Source of the DNA: Gracilibacillus suaedae
Lineage (GTDB): Bacteria; Bacillota; Bacilli; Bacillales; Amphibacillaceae
Direction: 5' to 3'
Assembly (NCBI RefSeq): GCF_017599345.1
Contig: NZ_JAGFVL010000016.1
Location: 1-64,000, forward strand
DNA length: 64,000 bases
Position 1 is the stretch's first letter; the number at the start of each line of letters is the position of its first letter. Below, piece by piece: positions 16,823 through 25,668 of this stretch. The position numbers and the translations under genes are program-made. Under the pieces are notes generated by a model. It made no database searches. It saw only the letters and a program-made list of their open reading frames with translations, and had not been told where the DNA came from.

Positions 16823-18157
16823 TGTCTCAATATAATGGGAAACAGAAGTGACTGCTAACCGTTCAGCAGGTGCTTCCAGCATAGGTAGTCCATGCTTTTC
16901 CCATTTTCTCATCACTTGTTTCTGGTTGATATATTGTTTTTGTGCCATACTTTTTTCCATTGCTGCTAAAGCGCTGTTAGGTTTCATCTTTATTTGAGCC
17001 TGTAGTAGTCGATCTTCAATGCCTATCATGACAAAAAGGTGTTTTTTTCTTAGTTTTTTCATATAGAATAATTGATAATCTTCATTCGCAAATGTTTGCA
17101 CATCACTGAAGAGCACAATCAGACTACGTTTTCGTTGGAGCGATTGAGCATACTGTAAAGCAAGTGCATAGTTGGACTCTTGTGCATCCACTCCTAATGC
17201 ATATAACGTTTGTAAAATGGTATCTAAATGTTCTAATCCTTTTCCACTAGGTACAACTGCTTTAATTTCCTTCGAGAAGGCGATCACAGATACTTGATCA
17301 CCATTTTGTAGTGCTGCTGTTGCGAGCGTAATCGCCGCTTCAATAGATTTTTCCAACCGGTTTCCTTCTTCTAACTCGACTCCCATCATGCGACCACAAT
17401 CAAGTAAGATTGTTACACTTTTTCCATGCTCCGGTTCATATTCATTGGTCATCATCTCATGTAATTTGGCAGATTGACGCCAATTTATTTTACGTGGGTC
17501 GTCGCCAACAACATAGCTTCTAACCTTTGAAAACTCCCCAACACCACTGCGCATTTTCCGAATCTTGATGCCTTCATGCAATAAATATTTCTGAGCACTT
17601 GCCAAATACCTTTTAGTCTCTGATAAATTAGGAATAACCTTTACTTCATCAGGCAGCTGATAAGTAATTTGTTTTTCCCAGAGTCCCATTTTTGTTTTTA
17701 AACGTAAATATAATGTATCTATTTGATATTTTCCTCTTATTTGAGGAAATACCTCATATGCAATAGCAACCGATTTTCCACCTGTAATGAACTGGTCAGT
17801 TGGGAAAATAGTTTGAAATGATTCAGGAATTCCATCTTTTAACCGAACGGTATACGTGGCATTTGTTCGATTCTGAATCTGAATGGTCACCATTTGTTTC
17901 GCATAACGCTCCATTTCGTCAGCTATTGTCCGAGCTACCTCTATGTCTTCTTTTTTAGGTAGTAAGAATGCATCTATAATTAAGAGGCTTACCATTAGTA
18001 GTGTGGCTATTCCTAGAAATAGCCACGAAAATTGCCAGAATGATAGAATAAACATAGCTAAGGTAAATAGAGCGTAATAGGTTATGAGTTTATATGTAGG
18101 AATAATCCCTTTATCTCGGAACAGCAACCGATCCCACAAGCTCTTGAATCGTTTCAT
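16802..18157 (-). CDS. DUF58 domain protein
   Basis: This 451-residue protein has two N-terminal membrane helices (about residues 20-65). A beta-rich middle follows, then the DUF58 signature VVGDDPRKINWRQSAKLHEMMTNEYEPE and a vWA-like region (VTILLDCGRMM). DUF58 proteins are almost always encoded next to a MoxR AAA ATPase and are thought to be its partner. GGAGGG lies 11 bases before the ATG at 18157; two in-frame ATGs further upstream lie deeper inside moxR. It overlaps the moxR end by 47 bases, implying translational coupling. Confidence 0.9.
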   Translation of the reverse strand: MKRFKSLWDRLLFRDKGIIPTYKLITYYALFTLAMFILSFWQFSWLFLGIATLLMVSLLIIDAFLLPKKEDIEVARTIADEMERYAKQMVTIQIQNRTNATYTVRLKDGIPESFQTIFPTDQFITGGKSVAIAYEVFPQIRGKYQIDTLYLRLKTKMGLWEKQITYQLPDEVKVIPNLSETKRYLASAQKYLLHEGIKIRKMRSGVGEFSKVRSYVVGDDPRKINWRQSAKLHEMMTNEYEPEHGKSVTILLDCGRMMGVELEEGNRLEKSIEAAITLATAALQNGDQVSVIAFSKEIKAVVPSGKGLEHLDTILQTLYALGVDAQESNYALALQYAQSLQRKRSLIVLFSDVQTFANEDYQLFYMKKLRKKHLFVMIGIEDRLLQAQIKMKPNSALAAMEKSMAQKQYINQKQVMRKWEKHGLPMLEAPAERLAVTSVSHYIETLNRGML

Positions 18158-19040
18158 CGATATCAGATCCCTCCAATTCTGCATATGGAGATAGTTGAAC
18201 ACGATGACGTAGACTAGGAATAGCTACCGTTTTAACATCATCTGGTGTAATATAGTTACGTTCATCAAGATATGCCCAAGCTTGTGCTGTCTTTGCTATT
18301 GCGATAGCAGCACGGGTACTTGCTCCATATTGAATATGTTCCAGCTCACGTGTTTTGCGGACAATTTTCGTAATATAATCAGCTATTTCGTTACTAATAT
18401 TTACTTCTTGAACTTTTCGTTGAATCTCTAGTAATGAATCATTGGAGTACATCGCTTGAATCTCCAGGGGGTTTGCTTGTTTCTCTAATACCATTTGCAA
18501 GACAGAAACTTCTTCTTCCAAGCTAGGGAAGTCTACTTTGATCTTAAAGAAAAAACGATCTTGTTGTGCTTCAGGTAACGGGTAAGTTCCTTCAAATTCA
18601 ATAGGGTTTTGTGTTGCTGCGACAAAAAAGAAATCTGGTAATAGATAAGTATCTCCTTGAATGGTAACTTGTTTTTCTTCCATTGCTTCCAACAGGGATG
18701 CTTGTGTTTTAGCAGGTGTGCGGTTGATTTCATCTGCCAGCAAAACATTTGTAAATATCGGCCCTTTTAATGTTTGGAAGTCATGTTCTTTCATATTATA
18801 GATAGCACTTCCCGTGATATCACTAGGTAATAAATCAGGGGTGAACTGGACACGTTTGAAGTCACTGTCTAGTAACTTAGCTAATGTTTTTACCATTTGT
18901 GTTTTACCTGTTCCCGGTACGCCTTCTATTAATACATGACCACCAGCTAAAGCAGCGGCTAATAATAATCGTAAGTTTTTCTGTTGACCAAGAATATGTT
19001 GTTCATAGTTTTCTAATAATGACGAAATTTTTGCGGTCAT
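18111..19040 (-). CDS. MoxR family AAA+ ATPase
   Basis: This 309-residue AAA+ protein has Walker A GVPGTGKTQMVK, Walker B LLADEINRTPAKTQASLLEAMEE, sensor 1 AATQNPIEFEGTYPLPEAQQDRFFF, and a C-terminal lid domain (RAAIAIAKTAQAWA). MoxR ATPases act as chaperones that mature or activate partner proteins, often vWA or DUF58 proteins. It lies 2 bases after the DUF4350 gene in a tightly packed leftward operon. Confidence 0.95.
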   Translation of the reverse strand: MTAKISSLLENYEQHILGQQKNLRLLLAAALAGGHVLIEGVPGTGKTQMVKTLAKLLDSDFKRVQFTPDLLPSDITGSAIYNMKEHDFQTLKGPIFTNVLLADEINRTPAKTQASLLEAMEEKQVTIQGDTYLLPDFFFVAATQNPIEFEGTYPLPEAQQDRFFFKIKVDFPSLEEEVSVLQMVLEKQANPLEIQAMYSNDSLLEIQRKVQEVNISNEIADYITKIVRKTRELEHIQYGASTRAAIAIAKTAQAWAYLDERNYITPDDVKTVAIPSLRHRVQLSPYAELEGSDIDETIQELVGSVAVPR

Positions 19041-19042
19041 CG

Positions 19043-20155
19043 TTACTCCACCTCTTCTCGTATTTTGTCTATTTTTACAGACCAGGAAAGATACTCTTGT
19101 TTATTTAACGATTTTCTAGCCAAAATGGTTTCAATCCCTTGAGCAATGTAATCTAATTCTTTTGTGGAAATAGCATCTACTTTCCCTGCTATTCCAGCTA
19201 ATCTTTCCCTCCAATTTTGCTTATAGGGTATTCCGTATCTTTCTCGAATAACTTCTTTTAGATAGTCAAGCTGGTATTCGAACGATGCGTGATAGTTTTT
19301 ACCTTTCGTTTGCCAAATTGCGACCGCTCTTAACCGTTCATTACTGAATCTGACAGTCTCTTCTCGAACAGGATAAATAGGGCCGAAACGTTTACCTTGA
19401 TTCCATAGTATAAAAATCGCCATGATGATGCCTTGGACCAATAATACGTATGCCCAGCTTGGATATAATTCAAAATGGGATACAAGGCCACCTGACTTCG
19501 TTAAACTATATTCATCAAAAATAACTGCTCCTGATTCTTCGAAGGGGATCAGGTTAAATACTGCAGATGTGTGATCATGCTTGGTAATTTGATCATTTGT
19601 AAGCCAAGCTGGTTCTAACAGTACAATCAAGGAGCCTTCACCAATATGTCGTTCGATTGCAAGTGCACCAGCATCATCTTCTAACAGCACGTTATCATCC
19701 TCGTTTACCGCCAAGCGTACAAAGCTGTTTTGTGTTACTTCCAGCTTTTCCCCTTGATAGTCAGCTTCTGTCGTTTCTGACTCTGATCCTGTCAATGCAT
19801 ATTCTGTTTCTAGGTTAAAAAGTCCATCAGGATTTTCCTTGGCGAGCACGATGGTATTGCCTTGTCTTACATAATCGAGATAGTGATTCTCAATTTGCTG
19901 ATCTGTAAACACTGGCGGATTAACTAATAATCTTAATGTTTCTTCTGTCATCGTGGGTAGTGTTTCTTCACGGGTAACATCATGACCATTTTGTTCTAAA
20001 TATGTATAAAGCGCCTTAAGTCCTGTTGGGGATGGCGATTTGACCAGATAAGCAGGATACTCTTCTGGTGTATTACTGGTTGAGAATACACTGACTACGA
20101 TAAGCAAAAGAAAAAATAAGATGCCCATGATCCAGTTTCTTTTTTTTCCAAACAT
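19043..20155 (-). CDS. DUF4350 domain membrane protein
   Basis: This 370-residue protein has a hydrophobic N-terminal segment (about 8-26) and a second membrane helix near residues 240-258 (YVLLVQGIIMAIFILWNQGKRFG). Between them lies an extracytoplasmic DUF4350 domain (SPTGLKALYTYLEQNGHDV, GEGSLIVLLEPAWLTND, FDEYSLTKSG). The fold resembles a GATase1-like domain, but no enzymatic activity can be claimed. It overlaps the DUF4129 gene by one base. Confidence 0.85.
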   Translation of the reverse strand: MFGKKRNWIMGILFFLLLIVVSVFSTSNTPEEYPAYLVKSPSPTGLKALYTYLEQNGHDVTREETLPTMTEETLRLLVNPPVFTDQQIENHYLDYVRQGNTIVLAKENPDGLFNLETEYALTGSESETTEADYQGEKLEVTQNSFVRLAVNEDDNVLLEDDAGALAIERHIGEGSLIVLLEPAWLTNDQITKHDHTSAVFNLIPFEESGAVIFDEYSLTKSGGLVSHFELYPSWAYVLLVQGIIMAIFILWNQGKRFGPIYPVREETVRFSNERLRAVAIWQTKGKNYHASFEYQLDYLKEVIRERYGIPYKQNWRERLAGIAGKVDAISTKELDYIAQGIETILARKSLNKQEYLSWSVKIDKIREEVE

Positions 20156-20814
20156 TATCGTTCACCTATTTCTTTTGTATCTGATTGCTGCAAAATGGAA
20201 TCAATCCATTTACTAATTTTGGCCTTGTACTTATGATAATCACCTTCTGTGATGGGCTGTTCACCATATGTGACTTTCTCGAACAATAGGGCTAAATTGT
20301 AAAAGTCTACTGCTAGAGCCTTATTGCTTTGGTTCAGTTCATCGTAATAGTCCCAATTTGTTTTCCATTGATTTGCTTGTAACAAACTATACTTATCAAA
20401 GATTAACAACAACGCTAGAAATTGATGCCTTGTAGCATGACGATAATCAGCTTGTGTTTCAAAGTCATTGGCAGCTTGTAAATGCTCGTGATAGCTCCAA
20501 GCTAATTCATCACGTTTAACAAATGGCTGCTGATTGGATAGTTTTCTTTTTCTTACTGTGAACATGACCAAAGCGATAATACCAAATATCACTACAGCTG
20601 AAACAATCAATATAATGAGGACAATAATCAGATTACCAGTTGTCGAAGAAGGTTCAAAGGAATCAAATAATAAAGCGAGAATGTCGCCAATCCAGTCTGA
20701 TATACGATCCCATATTCTCTCTAAAAAACTGCGATTATCTTCATAGTAGACTTGATATTCTTGTTGATTTAAAATGTCGTTTAACTGATCTTGCTCTGTT
20801 CGAAAAGATGACAT
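20155..20814 (-). CDS. DUF4129 domain protein
   Basis: This 219-residue protein has one central membrane helix (about residues 65-90). A C-terminal DUF4129 domain (about 120-210) carries ADYRHATRHQFLALLL and the KTNWDYYDEL motif. DUF4129 domains often sit at the C-terminus of membrane transglutaminases; here the domain is free-standing. The ATG at 20814 has AAGGAGAT upstream; an upstream TTG at 20820 is too close to it. It is the second gene of the leftward operon. Confidence 0.85.
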   Translation of the reverse strand: MSSFRTEQDQLNDILNQQEYQVYYEDNRSFLERIWDRISDWIGDILALLFDSFEPSSTTGNLIIVLIILIVSAVVIFGIIALVMFTVRKRKLSNQQPFVKRDELAWSYHEHLQAANDFETQADYRHATRHQFLALLLIFDKYSLLQANQWKTNWDYYDELNQSNKALAVDFYNLALLFEKVTYGEQPITEGDYHKYKAKISKWIDSILQQSDTKEIGER

Positions 20815-20826
20815 CGCCAATCTCCT

Positions 20827-21735
20827 TTACGATTCTTCTGTCACTTCATATTCTTTAATCATTTCTTGTAAATCGGTACCTTCTTGTCTAACAGAAGCGT
20901 CAAAATACATGACAGCATAACCAACAGTAAACACGATAGAAGAAATTAATGAAATGATGTTGGTTAATAAATGAGCTAACACACTGTTTCCTAGAAAGAT
21001 AAGTGGCAGTTGTAATATCCCACTAATAATGCTTGTAATAATCAGTAGTACAATAAATAATCCAAAGAATTTCCATGTTTGTTTTTTTGTCAGACGCCAG
21101 CTCTTCGATAGTCCTGGTGCGACGTTGTCAAAGAGGACAGCAGGTAAGTATAAACTCCACTTTGTTAAAAGTAAACCTACTCCAATAAATATGCCTAAAG
21201 AGCCAAGCATCAAAAAACCAAAGGTAATAATAGGGTGTAGCAACGAGAGCATAACACTAATAAAACCAATTGCAAAAAAACAAGGTAAGAGGATACCAAA
21301 CGTGATAAGACCAAAAAGCAGTGTGCTTCCAAGAAGTGGCCAATATCTTGGCAACGTTTTACGGATCATTTCTTTCGCAAATATGTCATTTCCTTCCCTT
21401 GCGTTTTTGACTGCCCAAGTAACGGCACCGGCAAGAATCGGGGCCGCAAAAACCGTTAACAGATCTACGGACATGGACATTAAGTCCTCTCGTATGGTGG
21501 TGTTGACAATAGAATCAGCACCTGTAAGCAGTTGGTCAACCAGACTTTGACCTGGGTCACCACTAATTATAAAATCACGTCCTGTTAACACTAAAATGAA
21601 AGCTTGCAGTGCAAACAACGGTACCATTATTAAAAAGGTAATAGTAAATAAAGATTTAAAATTGGATTTGATTATGCGAAACGTTTGATCTAAAATTTCG
21701 CCAAACCCTAATGGTTTTGTTATAGTGTCTTTCAT
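20827..21735 (-). CDS. Multi-pass membrane protein (glycerophosphodiesterase membrane-domain-like)
   Basis: This 302-residue protein has about six membrane spans in three pairs and the opening GFGEILDQTFRIIKSNFKSLF that is typical of this family. The LTKKQTWKFFGLFIVLLI segment is also characteristic. It resembles the membrane domain found at the N-terminus of some glycerophosphodiester phosphodiesterases and in YciC-like proteins; no catalytic domain is present. It is the first gene of the DUF4129-DUF4350-MoxR-DUF58 operon, so it is probably an accessory of that module. The function is unknown. Confidence 0.75.
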   Translation of the reverse strand: MKDTITKPLGFGEILDQTFRIIKSNFKSLFTITFLIMVPLFALQAFILVLTGRDFIISGDPGQSLVDQLLTGADSIVNTTIREDLMSMSVDLLTVFAAPILAGAVTWAVKNAREGNDIFAKEMIRKTLPRYWPLLGSTLLFGLITFGILLPCFFAIGFISVMLSLLHPIITFGFLMLGSLGIFIGVGLLLTKWSLYLPAVLFDNVAPGLSKSWRLTKKQTWKFFGLFIVLLIITSIISGILQLPLIFLGNSVLAHLLTNIISLISSIVFTVGYAVMYFDASVRQEGTDLQEMIKEYEVTEES

Positions 21736-21830
21736 TTCCAGTTATTCCTCCCTATATGTAATCATACATAGTCCATTTTAACATGATTTCCAATTGATGG
21801 GGGATAATTTAGAAAGGATTTGTAAAAAAT

Positions 21831-21857
21831 AGGAGGATGAACCAATGTCATCCCCCT
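21831..21857 (-). terminator. Terminator of the tetR-MFS operon
   Basis: On the minus strand the arms AGGGGGATGA/TCATCCTCCT are followed by ATTTTTT, immediately after the efflux gene stop codon. Confidence 0.85.
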
Positions 21858-21863
21858 AGATTT

Positions 21864-23351
21864 TTAAGCTGCTTTCTTACTTGCCTGTTCGGTTTGTGTT
21901 TTTGTTTTTAAGAATAGTGATAAACAGAGACCTATAATCGATAGAATAGTTGCGATCCAGAAAGCGGTGTTGTAACCACTAATTGCCGCATGACTAGCAA
22001 CCTGGTTCATTGCTTCTACTTCTGATAAACCTTCTAATGCTGCTTGGTCTGGTTGATAGTTGGTTGCAGCAGAAGTCATGACGGTAATCAGTATCGCTGT
22101 TCCAATGGAAGCAGAAACTTGCTGCATCGTGTTTGCCATTGCTGTTCCGTGTGGGTGCCATTCTGGTGGAAGCTGATTTAAACCTGCTGTCATGACAGGC
22201 ATCATCACTAATGAAAGACCAAACATACGAATGGCATAAATAGTAACAAGGAAGCTGTATGCAGTATCCATTTCTAAGCTAGTAAATAAGAATGTAGTAA
22301 TCGTTACAATGGTCATGCCAATCGCTGCTAACCATTTGGCGCCGAACTTATCAAACAACATCCCGGTAATAGGAGACATAATCCCCATTACAACGGCACC
22401 TGGGAATAGCATTAACCCAGATTCTAAAGCGGTAAAATCTCTTGTGTTTTGCATGTATAAAGGCAACATGGTTTCTGCACCGATTAGTGCCATCAGTACA
22501 ATCATTGTAATGATTAAGGATAACGAGAAAATCGGGTATTTAAATACACGAAATTCGAGCATTGGATGTTTTAATTTCATTTGACGGATAATAAATAAAG
22601 TTAAAATAATTGCACCAGCAATAATAATTGCTACTGCTAGACCATCAATTTGAGTACCGGTTTCTCCGCCGCCATGCCCACCACTAATACTACTGAATCC
22701 ATATAACAACCCGCCAAAACCAAATGATGATAACAGAATAGAAAGAATATCAATCTTTGGATAGGTTTGTTCTGTTACATTTTTAACAAAGATCGTAGCA
22801 ATGATAATGGCAATAATCACGATTGGTAATACGATATAAAATAATCCTCTCCAAGAGAAAAATTCTAGTAACCAGCCAGAAAGTGTTGGTCCGATTGCAG
22901 GTGCAAAGGAAATAACAATCCCTGCCATCCCCATTGCAGCTCCGCGTTTCTCTGGTGGGAATATTTTCAACATAACTGTCATCATTAGCGGTAACATGAT
23001 ACCAGATCCGGAAGCCTGAATGACCCTCGCTACCAACAGTAATTCAAATGCATGGGAAATCGATGCTATAAACGTTCCTAAAGCAAAGATACTCAAAGCT
23101 GTTATGAATAACTGTCTAGTCGTAAATCGTTCAATTAAAAAAGCAGATATTGGTATCATAACCCCATTTGTTAATAAGAAGGCAGTAGTTAACCATTGTA
23201 CTTGGTTTTCTGCAATTCCAAAATCCTCCATAATGCTTGGTAATGCAGTTGCTAGCAGAGTTTCATTTAACAGCCCTACGAAAGCACCAACGAGCATTAC
23301 AGCGACGATGGGTATCCTTTTTACTTCTGTTGGATTTACTTCTTGATTCAT
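21864..23351 (-). CDS. DHA2 (EmrB/QacA) family MFS drug efflux transporter
   Basis: This 495-residue transporter has 14 predicted membrane spans. Motif A-like ALPSIMEDFGIAENQVQW, motif C RVIQASGSGIMLPLMMTV and GPTLSGWLLEFFSWRGLFY are typical of DHA2 drug:proton antiporters. It starts one base after the tetR stop codon, with GGAGG inside the end of tetR, so the two are a translationally coupled operon. Expression is likely repressed by that TetR protein and induced by its ligand. The substrate is unknown. Confidence 0.92.
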   Translation of the reverse strand: MNQEVNPTEVKRIPIVAVMLVGAFVGLLNETLLATALPSIMEDFGIAENQVQWLTTAFLLTNGVMIPISAFLIERFTTRQLFITALSIFALGTFIASISHAFELLLVARVIQASGSGIMLPLMMTVMLKIFPPEKRGAAMGMAGIVISFAPAIGPTLSGWLLEFFSWRGLFYIVLPIVIIAIIIATIFVKNVTEQTYPKIDILSILLSSFGFGGLLYGFSSISGGHGGGETGTQIDGLAVAIIIAGAIILTLFIIRQMKLKHPMLEFRVFKYPIFSLSLIITMIVLMALIGAETMLPLYMQNTRDFTALESGLMLFPGAVVMGIMSPITGMLFDKFGAKWLAAIGMTIVTITTFLFTSLEMDTAYSFLVTIYAIRMFGLSLVMMPVMTAGLNQLPPEWHPHGTAMANTMQQVSASIGTAILITVMTSAATNYQPDQAALEGLSEVEAMNQVASHAAISGYNTAFWIATILSIIGLCLSLFLKTKTQTEQASKKAA

Positions 23352-24167
23352 TTAATTACCTCCTTGTTTGCACAAACGCTCTAGTCTTAAAACGTCTGTC
23401 TGAATCATTTCTTCGCCTTTTAAGTAGTGTAGTGATACTTCGGCAGTAATGGAATATGGTGTATGGTTATCAATTTCCTGTTCTATCTGTTTCACTACTT
23501 TTAAGAGCTTATCTTGATTGTGAAACTCTTTTTGTTGAATAGTCGCTCTTAAGTCATTTAGAACACTATCAAATGTCTCGTTTTCCGTTTCATGTAAAAA
23601 AGGGTCCAAGTCATCCAGGTTGTTAACAATGCTATTGATGTGATGACTAACCCAATTACTTAGTTGTTGGACGTTAAGTTGGGCTTGCTGAATAAACATA
23701 TGTAAATAATATTCTTTCAGCATACCTTGTAATATGACAACCATATCGGCAAGAAATGGTTTTACCTTCTCTCCATAACATAGGTAAAACATTGCTTTAT
23801 GTTTTTGTGTAAGCGTAACATGTAGCTCATCCATTTTTTTATTTATTTGTGGATCCTTACTTGGTTGAAACTCATTAAACATCAAATGAATAAAAGGCTG
23901 ATGTTCCATCCATGCGGTCATCTCGTGTTGTATATACGCAGCTAAATTGCGATTTGTTTCATCTATTTGATGGGTGCTGTTAATAATTTTACTGTAATGT
24001 TCATCAATCATTTCCAGCATTAAATCCCGCTTAGACGAAAAATAATTATAGAACCCGCCTTTAGAAATACCTGCCTTTTGTGCTATTTGCTGGACAGATG
24101 TTTCATTAAATCCATGATGCGAAAACAGTTGTAAAGCTGTGTTCATGATGTGCTTTTTTGTATCCAA
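23352..24167 (-). CDS. TetR/AcrR family transcriptional regulator
   Basis: This 271-residue protein has the TetR HTH at residues 1-50 (MNTALQLFSHHGFNETSVQQIAQKAGISKGGFYNYFSSK). The long C-terminal domain is ligand-binding and longer than the common 190-210 residues. The start is a TTG behind AGAGGGTG; the next in-frame ATG (residue 8) would cut into the HTH. It precedes the efflux pump and follows its own consensus promoter with two operator-like palindromes, so autorepression is likely. Confidence 0.92.
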   Translation of the reverse strand: MDTKKHIMNTALQLFSHHGFNETSVQQIAQKAGISKGGFYNYFSSKRDLMLEMIDEHYSKIINSTHQIDETNRNLAAYIQHEMTAWMEHQPFIHLMFNEFQPSKDPQINKKMDELHVTLTQKHKAMFYLCYGEKVKPFLADMVVILQGMLKEYYLHMFIQQAQLNVQQLSNWVSHHINSIVNNLDDLDPFLHETENETFDSVLNDLRATIQQKEFHNQDKLLKVVKQIEQEIDNHTPYSITAEVSLHYLKGEEMIQTDVLRLERLCKQGGN

Positions 24168-24179
24168 TTGATCACCCTC

Positions 24180-24193
24180 TGACTAAGTGGTCG
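24180..24193. promoter_or_regulatory. TetR operator candidate, proximal
   Basis: TGACTAAGTGGTCG is a GAC-N6-GTC palindrome in the leader of the tetR-MFS operon. It is centred exactly 20 bases (two helical turns) from the second site at 24200-24213. Confidence 0.6.
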
Positions 24194-24199
24194 CTTTAA

Positions 24200-24213
24200 T
24201 GACTTTTTGGTCA
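24200..24213. promoter_or_regulatory. TetR operator candidate, at the transcription start
   Basis: TGACTTTTTGGTCA has GACyttttGGTC symmetry and overlaps the predicted +1 of the leftward promoter at 24222-24250. A repressor bound here would block initiation. Confidence 0.7.
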
Positions 24214-24221
24214 CGGTGGTT

Positions 24222-24250
24222 ATTATATTAAATATCAAGCTTAGTGTCAA
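24222..24250 (-). promoter_or_regulatory. Perfect consensus SigA promoter of the tetR-efflux operon
   Basis: On the minus strand, TTGACA (24245-24250), a 17-base spacer and TATAAT (24222-24227) match the SigA consensus at all 12 positions. Such a strong promoter needs tight repression, which fits the two palindromes just downstream. Confidence 0.85.
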
Positions 24251-24280
24251 CGTATAAGAACTAATTTTTACACTAAAAAA

Positions 24281-24302
24281 ACAATGCTATCATTAGCATT
24301 GT
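24281..24302 (-). terminator. Terminator overlapping the pepT stop codon
   Basis: On the minus strand ACAATGCTA/TAGCATTGT with a 4-base loop is followed by seven T residues. The last codons and stop of pepT form the first arm. Confidence 0.85.
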
Positions 24303-25525
24303 TTCGTGAATCGTTCAGCAATATTTATAATCGTTTCGGTAGCCTTAACCATATTATCGACGGAAATATATTCGAATTTTCCATGGAAGTTTTCACCACC
24401 GGTAAATATATTAGGGGTTGGTAATCCCATGAAGGAAAGTTGTGAACCATCTGTTCCACCACGAATTGGCTGGATTAAAGGCTCGACATCGACATCTTTC
24501 ATAGCTTCTGCTGCTATATCTACAATATATTTCACTGGTTCGATTTTTTCTGCCATATTATAGTATTGATCCTTCATTTCTAGCTGGATACATTCTTCAC
24601 CATACTGACTTTGTAACTCCTTGACTATGGAAGTAATCCATTGTTTTTTCTTATTAAATTTATTTCGGTCATGGTCACGGATAATATAATATAACTTAGC
24701 TTCTTCTACATCCCCCTCGAATGAAAGTAGATGGAAAAAACCTTCGTATCCTTCTGTATACTCAGGAGCTTGTTCTGCTGGTAACTGTGCTTGAATTTTC
24801 ATCGCTATTTTTGTTGCGTGAACCATTTTTCCTTTTGCTGTTCCCGGATGAACGTTGTTACCTTGCACAGTAATTTTGGCAGCGGCAGCATTAAAGCTTT
24901 CGTACTGTAGTTCACCTAGTGGTCCACCATCAATCGTATAAGCAAACTGAGCACCAAATCGATCTACATCAAATTTATGAGGACCACGCCCAATTTCCTC
25001 GTCTGGCGTAAAAGCGACTCTGATTGTACCATGTGGAATGTCAGGGTTTGTCATAAGATATTCTAATGCGGTCATGATTTCGGCAATACCTGCTTTGTTG
25101 TCAGCGCCAAGCAATGTAGTACCATCTGTTGTTATTAAGGTGTGTCCATTGTAGTTCGCTAATGAAGGATATTCATCTGGTGATAGGACAATATTTTTCT
25201 CTTTGTTTAATAGAATATCTTTGCCATTATACTGTTCGACTACTTGAGGTTTTACTCCTTTACCGGTAAAGTCTGTTGCTGTATCAACATGGGCAAGAAA
25301 GCCGATTACTGGTACATCTTTATCAACGTTACTCGGAAGTGTCGCCATCACATAACCATTTTCATCAACTGTTACATCATGCATGCCAATATCTTTTAAT
25401 TCTTCTACTAGCAAATGTGCCAGTTCCCATTGGCCATCTGTTGAGGGACAGTCCGGGTTACTTTCATTTGATTGTGTATCGATTTGTACATATTTACTTA
25501 ATCTTTCTATTAGTTTCTGTTTCAT
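24293..25525 (-). CDS. pepT: Peptidase T (aminotripeptidase)
   Basis: This 410-residue M20B metallopeptidase removes the N-terminal residue of tripeptides in the cytosol. Zinc-site motifs are present: [37 protein letters not shown] and the final [16 protein letters not shown], with a central dimerisation/lid domain. The length matches the family. AAATGGAGGCC precedes the ATG. It is monocistronic and divergent from fni. Confidence 0.95.
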   Translation of the reverse strand: MKQKLIERLSKYVQIDTQSNESNPDCPSTDGQWELAHLLVEELKDIGMHDVTVDENGYVMATLPSNVDKDVPVIGFLAHVDTATDFTGKGVKPQVVEQYNGKDILLNKEKNIVLSPDEYPSLANYNGHTLITTDGTTLLGADNKAGIAEIMTALEYLMTNPDIPHGTIRVAFTPDEEIGRGPHKFDVDRFGAQFAYTIDGGPLGELQYESFNAAAAKITVQGNNVHPGTAKGKMVHATKIAMKIQAQLPAEQAPEYTEGYEGFFHLLSFEGDVEEAKLYYIIRDHDRNKFNKKKQWITSIVKELQSQYGEECIQLEMKDQYYNMAEKIEPVKYIVDIAAEAMKDVDVEPLIQPIRGGTDGSQLSFMGLPTPNIFTGGENFHGKFEYISVDNMVKATETIINIAERFTKQC

Positions 25526-25668
25526 GTTAAGGCCTCCATTTCAGATGCGATATGTATAGTTTTACCATTAATCATATCATACTAATGCTGAAAGAGTATC
25601 AACGAGAGATTTTAAATAGAATTATGTATACTAGTATTAATAATTATTTATATAAAAGGAGACAGTAT

